Below, in pieces: positions 17,507 through 26,088 of a stretch of DNA of 64,000 bases (positions are counted from its first letter, which is position 1; the number at the start of each line of letters is the position of its first letter). The stretch comes from JABFRJ01 sp963847145 (GTDB lineage Bacteria; Pseudomonadota; Alphaproteobacteria; Rhizobiales; Hyphomicrobiaceae). Made by a program: the position numbers and the translations under genes. The stretch covers positions 310,001-374,000 of the forward strand of contig CAWJYN010000011.1 in NCBI GenBank assembly GCA_963847145.1. The letters run 5' to 3'. The notes below the pieces were generated by a model. It ran no database searches, was not told the DNA's origin, and was given only the letters and a program-made list of their open reading frames with translations.

Positions 17507-17788
17507 GGCATTGATCCATCAGGGGAAGCTGATGGTGTGGATTTACCAGTTATCCATTGGCACCAAGCCAAAACGCGTTTGGCAATTTGAAACGAATTTA
17601 GTTCAAATTGTTCCGAAGTTCCCTGGGTTTCTGGCCAGGGATGGCCCGGTCGCGTGTGCGTGGCCGGGCTTTCGGCGTCGTGGAGCGGGGCGTTAACGGC
17701 CCGTTTACAATTCCATCGAACAGTGTGGATGGTGAATGTTCGGTCAACGCACGCGGGAGACAGCGTTGCCAGCCGTGGGAGTGGAGCC

Positions 17789-18655
17789 GTGACGCCAGCA
17801 CATCAGCGCATGCTCTTCGCCGGCTTCGGGCTGATGCTCGTCGGCGTGACGATCAACGTGCTGTTGCTGCAGCCGCAGCAAGTGCCGGGCCGTGCCGGTG
17901 CCGATCCGGCGCAGATGAAGCTGGAGGCCGAACGCCGCCAGAGGCTGGCCCTCGACAAACTGCCCACCGCGCAGACCAAAGCCGACGCAGAGCCAATCAG
18001 AGGTCCTGAAGCTTTTCGGCCTGACGACACCAAAGGTCCGAACAGCGGCCCGCCACGGGCCACGTCCGGCGGTCCGCGCCCAGTAGCTATTCTGCCGCCG
18101 CTTGAGCAAGGCCAGAAGCGGTTTGCGCGCGTCCTCAAGCCAGACGCCGCGCTTGCTGATCAACCGATTGACACGCTGCCGGATGCGCCCGAAGCCGAAG
18201 GTGATCCCGAGACGATCCGTGCCGTGCAGCGCGAGTTGTCGGCGCGGGGTTATGGTCCGCTGAATTCCGACGGCGTGCCGGGGCTGGTGACGCGTGCCGC
18301 CATTATGGCTTTCGAGCATGACAGTCGCGCGCCGCTCACCGGCGAAGCGACCGAGAAGGTGCTGGCGCATTTGCTGTTGGGTGCGTCGGGCACAGTCGCG
18401 CAAAACGGCGATCCTGCTGCTGGCCGCGTGCGTTCGGCGCAGGCGGAAACCGTGATGCGCACAGTGCAGCAATCGCTTGCGGCGCTGGGCTACAAGGTCG
18501 GCAAGATCGACGGCCGTGCGGGCGACGACACCGAACGCGCCATTCGGGAGTTCGAACTCGACGAAGGGCTCGATCCCAAGGGCCGCGTTTCGGCCGAGGT
18601 GTTCAGCCGCCTTGGCCGCGCCGTTGCAACGGCGAAGCCGCAGCCTGTCAGGTAA
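17789..18655 (+). CDS. Membrane-anchored peptidoglycan-binding protein (two PG_binding_1 repeats)
   Basis: GTG at 17789, preceded by GGGAG, gives a 288-residue protein with one N-terminal membrane anchor (LFAGFGLMLVGVTINVLLL), a Pro/Lys-rich linker, and two PG-binding repeats. The first (about residues 133-180) runs AVQRELSARGYGPLNSDGVPGLVTRAAIMAFE; the second (about 225-275) runs VQQSLAALGYKVGKIDGRAGDDTERAIREFE; both are given here only as key stretches. Such proteins hold periplasmic factors to the wall. ATG at 17729 is an alternative start that would add 20 residues. No catalytic domain is present. Confidence 0.8.
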   Translation: MTPAHQRMLFAGFGLMLVGVTINVLLLQPQQVPGRAGADPAQMKLEAERRQRLALDKLPTAQTKADAEPIRGPEAFRPDDTKGPNSGPPRATSGGPRPVAILPPLEQGQKRFARVLKPDAALADQPIDTLPDAPEAEGDPETIRAVQRELSARGYGPLNSDGVPGLVTRAAIMAFEHDSRAPLTGEATEKVLAHLLLGASGTVAQNGDPAAGRVRSAQAETVMRTVQQSLAALGYKVGKIDGRAGDDTERAIREFELDEGLDPKGRVSAEVFSRLGRAVATAKPQPVR

Positions 18656-18802
18656 ACAGGGTTCAACGGTTGGGCTTGGTGCATATCTGTGCCGCCTGTC
18701 AGCAGAATTGGTGTTATTGTGCCCCTGCGGCGGTGGGTTGCGCTGCTGACGCGGACCTCAGCTATTCTCATTTTGTTATTCAACTTCGAAGGTATGGTTC
18801 CG

Positions 18803-19411
18803 ATGAGCTGGGGCGTAGCGCTCAAAAAATATCGGCGCCAGCATAACCGTACGATCGAGCAGATGGCCGAAGAGCTTGGTATTGAACCACGCACGGTCAG
18901 GCGTTGGGAGGCAGACGACAGCCGTCCTGGCGATTCAAACCTTGCAAAGCTAAAGGCGCTTCTCCTGCGCATTCAGCCGATCACAGTGGATCGTGCGCTG
19001 GTCGTTCTGGTCGAAACCTGCGCCAAACCAGCGATGCTGTACGATCGCGACCACAAGCTTGTGATGACTTCTCTGGTCCACCGCGCGCTGTATAACTATC
19101 GCCTCGAAGACGCCTTGGGTATGAATACACTGCAGACGGCGACGCCGCTTGTCCGGGCTTACCTGGAAAGCAACGCCGCTCAGATCGCCGAATGGGAACA
19201 TACACCAACAATTTCGCGCGCGGTTTATCGTGTGATGCGCCGGCCTGATGATCCTGGACTTTTCCGCCCCCTAGCCATTACGTATCTGCGTGTGGGCGGC
19301 TACGTCGTGCGCGATGATCATGGCGGTTACATGGGCTCGTTTACGATCGCCGATGTGGTCGATCAAGCGACTTATGATGCGATGCCCGATGGGTTCGTTC
19401 CGGACGTTTGA
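18803..19411 (+). CDS. XRE-type helix-turn-helix regulator
   Basis: The 202-residue protein opens with a Cro/CI-type HTH: WGVALKKYRRQ, TIEQMAEELGIEPRTVRRWE (residues 16-35), DDSRPGDSNLAKLKAL. The remaining 140 residues have a PAS-like look (MLYDRDHKLVMTSLVHRAL) but no clear ligand residues. ATG at 18803 has GAAGG at 10 bases; ATG at 18794 is too close to it. An orphan regulator, with the target not evident from context. Confidence 0.72.
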   Translation: MSWGVALKKYRRQHNRTIEQMAEELGIEPRTVRRWEADDSRPGDSNLAKLKALLLRIQPITVDRALVVLVETCAKPAMLYDRDHKLVMTSLVHRALYNYRLEDALGMNTLQTATPLVRAYLESNAAQIAEWEHTPTISRAVYRVMRRPDDPGLFRPLAITYLRVGGYVVRDDHGGYMGSFTIADVVDQATYDAMPDGFVPDV

Positions 19412-19570
19412 ACGCGGCAAGCAAGATAGGGCTGTTGGTCTTGGCGCACTTCGCGCCGAAACATAACGGTGCTTGGCGAACCTTCAACTTGGTGATCCCT
19501 TGCGCCCGCTGTGTTGGGTTACGCTGCTGAGCTGCGGCTCAACCAACCAACGCCGAACCCAAGCGGCGTC

Positions 19571-20335
19571 TCACACCTCCACCACCAACAGCGGATCGAA
19601 GTTGCGGTTTTCGTGGCCGTAGCCTTTGGGATTGCAGATGATGCGGGTCGTACCAATCAGGTAGTCGAAACTCGTGTGCGTGTGGCCGTGCACCCAGAGC
19701 GCCGGTGCGCCGTTAAGGATCAGCGGTTCGAGGTTGGACGTGAAGGCGGCCGTGACGGAATCGCGGGCATATTTGGGTGCTACGCTGCCCGGGTGTGGCG
19801 CGTGATGGGTGACGACGACGGTCGGCCCCTTGTGCGGTTTGGCCATTCCGGCCGTGAGGAATGCGCACGATTGTTGATGGAGTTCCACCGAGTCCTTGGG
19901 CCGGAAGCGCTCGCGGCCGGGGCCGCGCCAACGGATGGCGGTGTAGTCCATCATCGCAGTTGCGGCAGCAATCATGCTCATCTGCTGCGTGTCGTCGCCG
20001 AACAACTTGAAGTCGGTCCACAATGTCGCGCCAAGAAAGCGCACACCTCCGATGATCGCGACGCTGTTGTCGAGCCACGTGATGCCATGCAGTGCGGCGT
20101 GTGCTGGCGCGGCCTCGCGTTCGGTCTGCATGACGTGGTTGTAGTACTCGTGATTGCCGGCGAGGTAGACAATGGGCGTTGGTGCCGGAATGTGAGTGCG
20201 CAAAAAAGCCATGGCATCGGCGGAGCCCTCGCAGACATCGCCGGCGACGATGACAAGGTCGGCGCCTGGCGCCAATTCCGGAATGTAGCCAGGCCGCACG
20301 TCGACGTGGAAGTCCGAGAGAACCTGGATGCGCAT
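19571..20335 (-). CDS. Metallophosphoesterase (calcineurin-like)
   Basis: A 254-residue cytoplasmic protein with the five metallophosphatase motifs: DFHVD (residues 8-12), GDVCEG (37-42), GNHEYY (64-69), THHAPHP (about 168) and HGHTHTS (about 212). These bind the dinuclear metal centre. Substrate unknown. ATG at 20335 starts MRIQVLSDFHVD, immediately before motif I; the longer open frame adds an unconvincing basic head. It is downstream of an MBL-fold gene on the same strand. Confidence 0.88.
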   Translation of the reverse strand: MRIQVLSDFHVDVRPGYIPELAPGADLVIVAGDVCEGSADAMAFLRTHIPAPTPIVYLAGNHEYYNHVMQTEREAAPAHAALHGITWLDNSVAIIGGVRFLGATLWTDFKLFGDDTQQMSMIAAATAMMDYTAIRWRGPGRERFRPKDSVELHQQSCAFLTAGMAKPHKGPTVVVTHHAPHPGSVAPKYARDSVTAAFTSNLEPLILNGAPALWVHGHTHTSFDYLIGTTRIICNPKGYGHENRNFDPLLVVEV

Positions 20336-20392
20336 CGACGGCTCCGGATGGGCGACGGGCCTTCGATACAGGAGGCACGGAACGCGTGCACG

Positions 20393-20434
20393 CACTTCCC
20401 GTCTCCCCTTCGCGACGTGCAAAGGGGAGAAGTG
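20393..20434 (-). terminator. Hairpin repeat between MBL and metallophosphoesterase genes
   Basis: TCTCCCCTT (20402-20410) pairs with AAGGGGAGA (20422-20430), with CACTTC and GAAGTG outside. It stands 11 bases after the stop of the leftward MBL gene. The same TCTCCCC/GGGGAGA core recurs at 62987-63024 and 63497-63531 and in altered form at 46786-46820, so it is both a possible terminator and a dispersed repeat. Confidence 0.5.
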
Positions 20435-20444
20435 AAGAGATCGC

Positions 20445-21458
20445 TTACGCCTTCTTTGGCGGGATCGGCACGATGGTCATCGGTTCGGCATAGTAGCGAT
20501 AGCTATCAGCGCCTTGTTTGGCCAAGTGTCCGACGCCGGGCCAGGGGAAGTGGTAGGCGACGAACGCCAGCTTATCCTTCGACAACATGTCGAACACTTT
20601 GAGGCGCGTCTGTACCGCCTGCTTGGCGTCGGTGTCATAGGCAAACTCGGTCTTGGGTTTTTCCGTCAGCAAGATCTGGTGATGCGTCGTGTCGCCGATG
20701 AAGACGAGTGACGAACTTTCGCTCTTGATGATGTAGATGGTGTGGCCGACGGTGTGGCCGGGAGCCGCCATCGCCTGCACCCCGGGGATCACATCCTTGC
20801 CGTCTTCGACCCACTTGATGCGGCCCTTGTAGGGCAGCAGGTTGGTGCGCGCATGGATCACAAACGCCTTGAGGTCGCCGCCGAGTTTACCTTCGTCGGT
20901 CCAGAAGTCGTAGTCGGCCTTCGACAGGTGAATGGTGGCGTTGGGGAACAGCCGCTTGCCGCCTGGGCCGACGAGACCGCCGATGTGATCGATGTGGGCG
21001 TGCGTGCAAATCACATCGTCGATGCGCGCGGGATCGATACCGGCTTGCTGCAGCGAGCGGATCAACCGGCCTGTCGTTGGGCCAAATGCTTTCGAGATGC
21101 CCATGCCGCTGTCAAACAGCACCAAACGCGAGCCGGTGTTCAGCACGAGCGCGTTTTGCTCAAGCACCGCGTTGTCGGGCGGCAAGAAATTGTCGGTCAG
21201 CGATTTCGCGATTTCTTCTTTGGAGACGCCCTTGAAGGTCGCTGCTGGATCGCCGAGCGGCAATGGGCCGTCTGACACGATGGTCGCCTGAAATTTGCCG
21301 ACCGCGAACCGATAGAAGTAGGGCACCTGCGTGGCCGCAAACGGCATCTTGGCGGCTGCGCTGGTGCTGAACCCCGCAGTCGCGCCGAGGCCAAGGGCTG
21401 CGCCCCCGAGTAACGCTGAGCGGCGCGAGATCTGGGAGGTCGTGTCATCATTGGACAT
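20445..21458 (-). CDS. Tat-exported metallo-beta-lactamase-fold hydrolase
   Basis: A twin-arginine signal (SRRSALLGGAALGLGATAGF, residues 11-30) precedes an MBL domain with THAHIDHIGG (zinc site), GHTVGH and GDTTHHQ, and a C-terminal AYHFPWPGVGH His. It is 337 residues long and likely periplasmic. Substrate unknown; N-acyl-homoserine lactonase or arylsulfatase-like activities are possible for such folds, but nothing here decides. A second MBL gene lies just upstream on the same strand, and a third relative with the same Tat-MBL layout is at 61010. Confidence 0.88.
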   Translation of the reverse strand: MSNDDTTSQISRRSALLGGAALGLGATAGFSTSAAAKMPFAATQVPYFYRFAVGKFQATIVSDGPLPLGDPAATFKGVSKEEIAKSLTDNFLPPDNAVLEQNALVLNTGSRLVLFDSGMGISKAFGPTTGRLIRSLQQAGIDPARIDDVICTHAHIDHIGGLVGPGGKRLFPNATIHLSKADYDFWTDEGKLGGDLKAFVIHARTNLLPYKGRIKWVEDGKDVIPGVQAMAAPGHTVGHTIYIIKSESSSLVFIGDTTHHQILLTEKPKTEFAYDTDAKQAVQTRLKVFDMLSKDKLAFVAYHFPWPGVGHLAKQGADSYRYYAEPMTIVPIPPKKA

Positions 21459-21632
21459 GCGGGGGTCTCCGTCCGTGAATTCTTTGTTGGATAGAATTGC
21501 CGTGCCCAGCCGCCCCGCCGTTCACGGACGCTAAGCCTAGGACCTGGAGTGTCAGGCGGACTAGACGGTGTGGATAGCGATCCTTGCAACGCAGGCATGC
21601 AGTAGACGCAAGGCGGCATGCGGGCGCCGCGC

Positions 21633-22529
21633 TTACGCCAGTTTGATGTCAAACGCATCCTTCCAACGGGTCACACGCCCGACTGAAGGCTGCGGGAAGT
21701 GCGCCGTGCACAGCAGTGTGGAGGTGTCAGCGATGCGGCCAAACAGCTCGCGGCGGGACCGGCCGGCCTGCTCGGATGAATAGTCCGCCATCATGCCAAG
21801 CTCGGGATAGCGGGCCTGGATGGGGGAGTAAATCATGTCGCCGGTGATGACGGCGTCGGCGCCGGCGGCACCCACATGCACCGAGAAATGATCGATGGTG
21901 TGGCCTGGTGTCGGGATGCAGCGGACGTGGTCGTTCACGACATGCGTGCTGGTGACGGTGTCGGCGCGCTGCGCTGCAACAATGGGCAGCACGCTGTCGG
22001 TAATCCACGGACAGGTCGTGGCGTCCTTGCTTTCGCGCTCGGTCCAGTAGGCCAGTTCTCGTGCGGAAAAGAGATAGCGCGCGTTGGGAAACGTCGGCAC
22101 CCAGCGGCCATTTTCCAGCCGCGTGTTCCAGCCGACGTGATCGACATGCAAATGCGTACACATAACGAAGTCAATGTCGGCGACACCGATGCCGGTGGCC
22201 GCCAGGTTGCGCTCCCAGGTGCCGGCTTTCATTTGATCCCAGAACGGCCGGCTGGGCCGTGGCTTGTGATTGCCGACACAGCTATCGACCAGAATTTTGT
22301 GATGCCGCGTTTCGATCACATAGCTCTGCATCGCCAGGATGACCTTGTCGGTGGCCGGGTCGACATACGTTGGCTGCAGCCAGCTGCGATTTTCGTCCAA
22401 CAACTCGGCGGTTAGCGTATTGAAGAAAGTGCGCATGGGAAACAGTGGAGCCACCATTTCAAGCACGCGATGGATCTTCATGTCGCCGAGAACGATCGGC
22501 TTCGTAGGGATGGCTGACGGCATCGGCAA
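21633..22529 (-). CDS. Metallo-beta-lactamase-fold hydrolase (cytoplasmic)
   Basis: The 298-residue protein has no signal peptide. Zinc-binding motifs are CTHLHVDHVGWN (about residues 127-138), PGHTIDHFSVH (about 203) and GDMIYSPIQ with the bridging Asp, plus CTAHFPQPSVG near the C-terminus. It is the paralogue type often annotated as lactonase- or quorum-quenching-like, but the substrate is unproven. ATG at 22523 is an equally possible start. Upstream on the same strand is pdeM, 27 bases away. Confidence 0.87.
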   Translation of the reverse strand: MPMPSAIPTKPIVLGDMKIHRVLEMVAPLFPMRTFFNTLTAELLDENRSWLQPTYVDPATDKVILAMQSYVIETRHHKILVDSCVGNHKPRPSRPFWDQMKAGTWERNLAATGIGVADIDFVMCTHLHVDHVGWNTRLENGRWVPTFPNARYLFSARELAYWTERESKDATTCPWITDSVLPIVAAQRADTVTSTHVVNDHVRCIPTPGHTIDHFSVHVGAAGADAVITGDMIYSPIQARYPELGMMADYSSEQAGRSRRELFGRIADTSTLLCTAHFPQPSVGRVTRWKDAFDIKLA

Positions 22530-22556
22530 ACTCCGCGGGTTGTGGCGGCGTTGAGC

Positions 22557-23279
22557 CTACTCCGATCTGAGCAGCCGTGTCGCCACCGGATAGAGGCCCT
22601 CCTGGCCGAGCACGATCACGTTGAGCCCGTCGGGGCCGAACAGCGGCTCGAAGGCTTTGTCGAGTACATTGAGGCCACCGGTAAAGGCACCGAACGCTGG
22701 CACAACCAGACGGCGGCCGTTGCCGACAAAGCATGGCCGGCGGATGGTGTGGCCGTAAAGCGAAACGCGGGCAGCCGGATGCAGATGGCCGGCGATTTCG
22801 TGCGTGACGTGCGCCTCGCGCGGGGCATGCCGGAGGGTGATTCCCGCAAGCGTGATTTCGTGCAACACCTCGCCGCCGAGTTGGGGTGCGATTTCGGGAT
22901 CGTGATTGCCCGTCACCCAGATCCAGCGGCGGCCCTCCTGCAACATGGCGAGCACGCGCAGATCGTCCTCGCTGAGACGGGCGGCCGCGCCTTTGTCGTG
23001 CAAGCTGTCACCGAGCGCGATGACGGTTTCGGGGTTGTGGCGGTCGATGGCCTCGGCGAGCTTGATCAGGGTTTCGCGCGTGTCGTAGGGCGGCAGCATG
23101 CGGCCACGGGCGGCGTGCGCCGAGCCCTTTTCGAGGTGCAGGTCGGCGACCAGCAGCGCGTTTTCAGCCGGCCAGAACAGGGCGCCGGAGAGGTCGGCCA
23201 CGAATGATTTTCCGCACAGCGAGAACGGATGCGCCGCGCCATCGCGCGGGTCGAACCTGTCGGCAGCAATCGTCAGCAT
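22557..23279 (-). CDS. pdeM: Ligase-associated DNA damage response endonuclease PdeM
   Basis: A 240-residue metallophosphoesterase of the PdeM type: LLVADLHLEKGSAHAARG (motif I), ALGDSLHDKGA (motif II), VTGNHDPE (motif III), and ISLYGHTIRRPCF-like VSLYGHTIRRPCFVG. The LEKGS and HAARG residues separate it from ordinary phosphatases. In many bacteria it sits with an Lhr-type helicase, an exonuclease and an ATP-dependent ligase; none of these partners is in the flanking genes here. The family is tied to DNA damage, but its precise substrate is not well established. Confidence 0.88.
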   Translation of the reverse strand: MLTIAADRFDPRDGAAHPFSLCGKSFVADLSGALFWPAENALLVADLHLEKGSAHAARGRMLPPYDTRETLIKLAEAIDRHNPETVIALGDSLHDKGAAARLSEDDLRVLAMLQEGRRWIWVTGNHDPEIAPQLGGEVLHEITLAGITLRHAPREAHVTHEIAGHLHPAARVSLYGHTIRRPCFVGNGRRLVVPAFGAFTGGLNVLDKAFEPLFGPDGLNVIVLGQEGLYPVATRLLRSE

Positions 23280-23494
23280 CGGGGGGCACCTGTCGGACGG
23301 TCAGTCAAAGCCAAGGGCACCCATACGCGGCCTCACGCCTGACCGCCCTGCGTTGCGATGTCCTATCCACGGAAAGGTGCAACACCGGGGCCAGCCTTCA
23401 AGATGGCCGACGCCGCGCGCGGATCGTGTCGATGGCCTGTGTTGGGAGTTGAGCCAATTTCGCCGTGCGGCAACATCGACGCGGTGCTTCGGGA

Positions 23495-23689
23495 TCAGGT
23501 CTTGTCGGGCTTGGCTTCCGTCGCCTGTTCTTGAAGCTCGCGGAGTAATTCCATCACCATAGCCTCCCCGTCAGCCTCTGTTCGAACAGGTCGCTCTCCC
23601 ACCACCGTTCCGTCTTCATCGGTGATGATCGCCATAAACGGAAAGTCATCGTCCTCAGTGGCGATAACGTCGCCTGTGAAAGTAGGCAT
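23495..23689 (-). CDS. Small acidic hypothetical protein
   Basis: A 64-residue protein that starts at the ATG at 23689, six bases after a strong AGGAGG. It runs MPTFTGDVIATEDDDFPFM, with a second segment EDGTVVGERPVRTEADGEA, and ends in a short Glu-rich helix. The composition is acidic, with no signal or membrane segment. Function unknown. It lies alone between pdeM and the WD40 gene. The 200 bases on its 3' side (23280-23494) hold nothing recognisable. Confidence 0.65.
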   Translation of the reverse strand: MPTFTGDVIATEDDDFPFMAIITDEDGTVVGERPVRTEADGEAMVMELLRELQEQATEAKPDKT

Positions 23690-23905
23690 AGATCCTCCTG
23701 CCACGCCCTGAATGAATGACCGACGTGGCGCCCTGCCGGCGCCTCGTGTCAAGGGAACCAAGCCTTTGATTGTGAGATATTAGCAAAATTTCGGCTTGCT
23801 TGACAAAATGAATCCAGTCGGTTGCGATGCTGGAGCCAAGCATGTTGTTGGGATCGGCCGGAATGTCGGTGATGGACCGCGTTCGGCGGTGCACGGAGAA
23901 AAATA

Positions 23906-25717
23906 ATGCAGTTCCCGGCCCTCTGTCAGACGGTAGCCAGGAGTGCGGCGTTTGCCGCCGCCGCCGTGGGCGCCTTGTCATCGGCACAAGCACAACGCAA
24001 TCCGCCATCGGAGCCGCTCATCCGCGTCGAAGCCGGCGTCCATACGGCGGCGATCAAGGGCATCGGTTTTGACAGTGCCTGTGGGTTGATGGTGACGGGT
24101 TCGGATGACAAGACGGCGCGGATTTGGTCGCTTGGTACAGATGGCGGCGCGCCTACCTTGTTGCGCACGCTGCGCCCGCCCATCGACGACGGCGATGTTG
24201 GTAAAATTTACACCGTCGCCCTGTCACCGGATGGCGCGGTGGCTGCCGTGGCAGGGTGGTCGCGACACCTGACGCATTACGTCATGATTTTCGATGCGGC
24301 GCGCGGTACGCTTATTGCGGAACTTGGTCCGCTGCAAAACGTTATCAACCGCGTCGCGTTCTCGCGTGACGGCCGCTACCTCGCTGCTGGCCTGGCCGGC
24401 GGCAAGGGGGTCCACGCCTGGGAACGGCAAGGTGCCGCCGACTGGCGCGAAGTCTTGAAAGACGAAGACTTCAATGGGCGCGACAGCTACGGCTTGGCCT
24501 TTGGCCCCGATGGCCGATTATTTGCCGTTGGAGACGATGGCACCTTGCGCCGCTACAGCCGCAATTTCAAACGCGACGCGAAGATCACCACCAAGGGTGG
24601 CAAGGAACCCTACAGCGTCGCCGTCCATCCCGGCGGCAAAATTGTCGCGGTGGGCCATGACGACGCCATGTCAGTCGAGCTCTACGACGCGGAAACACTC
24701 GCTCTGGTGCATACGGCCGACACGGGCAACGCCGACAAGACAAAGAACATCAGCTCGGTCGCCTGGTCATCGGATGGTAAGCGCCTGTGGGCGGGCGGGA
24801 CTTTGTCAATTGAGAGCAAGCGGCAGATGCGTGCCTGGGATGCGGACGGGCGCGGGAGCGGCACCAACTACGCCTCAGACTCCGAAAATACCATCCGCGA
24901 GATCATGTCGTGCAAGGATTGGCTTGGCTATGTCGCCTCTGATCCTGGCTTCGGGCGGCTGGACCGGAGCGGCCAGCGTGTCAATTGGGTCGGATCCGTG
25001 CAGGTCGATATGCGCCGCAAGATCGGCGATGCGTTCACGGTCTCGCAAAACGGCCGGCAGGTGCGATTTGGGCTTGAATACTCTGGCGATCGGCCCGTCG
25101 TTTTTGACCTCGAGACCGGTACGCTGATCGATGCGCCCGAGCCGCGCGTTGGCTTCGCAGCGCCCGTTGTCGCAGGGCTTGATGTGAAGGACTGGAAAGA
25201 TTCCAGGGCGCCGCTGTTTCGCGGCCAGCCCTTGAAGTTGAAGCAATATGAAGACAGCCGGTCGCTTGCGATTGCACCAGATATGCGCGGTTTCGTGCTC
25301 GGCACCAGCTGGACGCTGCGGAGCTATGACGCGCAGGGAAAAGAGCTGTGGGCCAAATCAACGACCGCAGGCGTATGGGGCGTCACGATCACCCCAGACA
25401 AGCGGCTGGTGGTGGCAGCCTTGGGCGATGGAACATTGCGCTGGTTTCGTGCCAGCGATGGCCGCGAGCTGCTGACGCTGTTCGTGCACGCCCTTGATCG
25501 CCGCTGGGTCGCCTGGACACCCAAAGGCTATTACATGGCATCCGACAAAGGAGATGAACTCATCGGCTGGCACCAGAACCGGGGGTGGGGGAAACTGGCC
25601 GACTTTGCCTTCGCCCACGAGCGCCGCGATCAATACCGCCGCCCGGATATTGTCAAAAAAGTCATTGAACTTGCCGACGAGGACCAGGGTATCGAGGCTG
25701 CTGGAAAGCGGAAGTAA
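23906..25717 (+). CDS. Secreted WD40-repeat protein, apparently lacking a C-terminal caspase-like domain
   Basis: A Sec signal (residues 1-29, ending SSAQAQ) is followed by a WD40 propeller: GSDDKTARIWSLG, VAFSRDGRYLAAGLAGG, LAFGPDGRLFAVGDDGTLRRY, VAVHPGGKIVAVGHDD, VAWSSDGKRLWAGG, VTITPDKRLVVAALGDGTLRW. The end, RRWVAWTPKGYYMASDKGDELIGWHQNRG and RRDQYRRPDIVKKVI (shown as key stretches), is the junction that in related alphaproteobacterial proteins leads into a caspase-family (C14-like) peptidase. Here the frame stops 35 residues later and no caspase sequence is seen downstream. GGAG stands eight bases before the ATG at 23906. The propeller itself appears intact. Confidence 0.82.
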   Translation: MQFPALCQTVARSAAFAAAAVGALSSAQAQRNPPSEPLIRVEAGVHTAAIKGIGFDSACGLMVTGSDDKTARIWSLGTDGGAPTLLRTLRPPIDDGDVGKIYTVALSPDGAVAAVAGWSRHLTHYVMIFDAARGTLIAELGPLQNVINRVAFSRDGRYLAAGLAGGKGVHAWERQGAADWREVLKDEDFNGRDSYGLAFGPDGRLFAVGDDGTLRRYSRNFKRDAKITTKGGKEPYSVAVHPGGKIVAVGHDDAMSVELYDAETLALVHTADTGNADKTKNISSVAWSSDGKRLWAGGTLSIESKRQMRAWDADGRGSGTNYASDSENTIREIMSCKDWLGYVASDPGFGRLDRSGQRVNWVGSVQVDMRRKIGDAFTVSQNGRQVRFGLEYSGDRPVVFDLETGTLIDAPEPRVGFAAPVVAGLDVKDWKDSRAPLFRGQPLKLKQYEDSRSLAIAPDMRGFVLGTSWTLRSYDAQGKELWAKSTTAGVWGVTITPDKRLVVAALGDGTLRWFRASDGRELLTLFVHALDRRWVAWTPKGYYMASDKGDELIGWHQNRGWGKLADFAFAHERRDQYRRPDIVKKVIELADEDQGIEAAGKRK

Positions 25718-26088
25718 AGTCGGGTTAGGCCGGGAGCCCATGCGACGGGGGCATCAGAGTTTTCTCAAACATCGCTCAGAATTCGCTCAAGTTGCGCGCT
25801 CGCATTCGAGCAAGGCTTATGATATCGTTTGTTGATGGATAGAGTTCTGACCCTCTCCTGCCTGTGCCCGCCCGCCCGAATGCGGTGACGGCCGTAGTGC
25901 GCGCTGGCGGCCGCTTGAGGGCCGTTCTTCCAGTCAAATCCTGCGTTTCTGTCGTCGGTTGCCGCCGCCCGGCGGATCATTTAGACCCGCGGTTGATTTG
26001 GCAGCCGGTCCCTCGGCTTGCCCACCCTCCATAGACCAATGCTCCGACCCCGGACTTGGCCGATCCACGCTTGCACGGAGCCCTCGCC
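25718..26088. other. Non-coding stretch before metG
   Basis: These 371 bases lie between the WD40 gene and metG. All frames are short and without recognisable content. A TTATGATATC stretch near 25818 could be part of a promoter, but no convincing -35 element at the right spacing was found. No tRNA-like fold and no remnant of a caspase domain was recognised. Confidence 0.4.

Noticed and set aside
17644..17669. GCCCGG...CCGGGC inverted repeat as a terminator
   Set aside because: No gene on the appropriate strand ends just before it, the loop is long and there is no T run.
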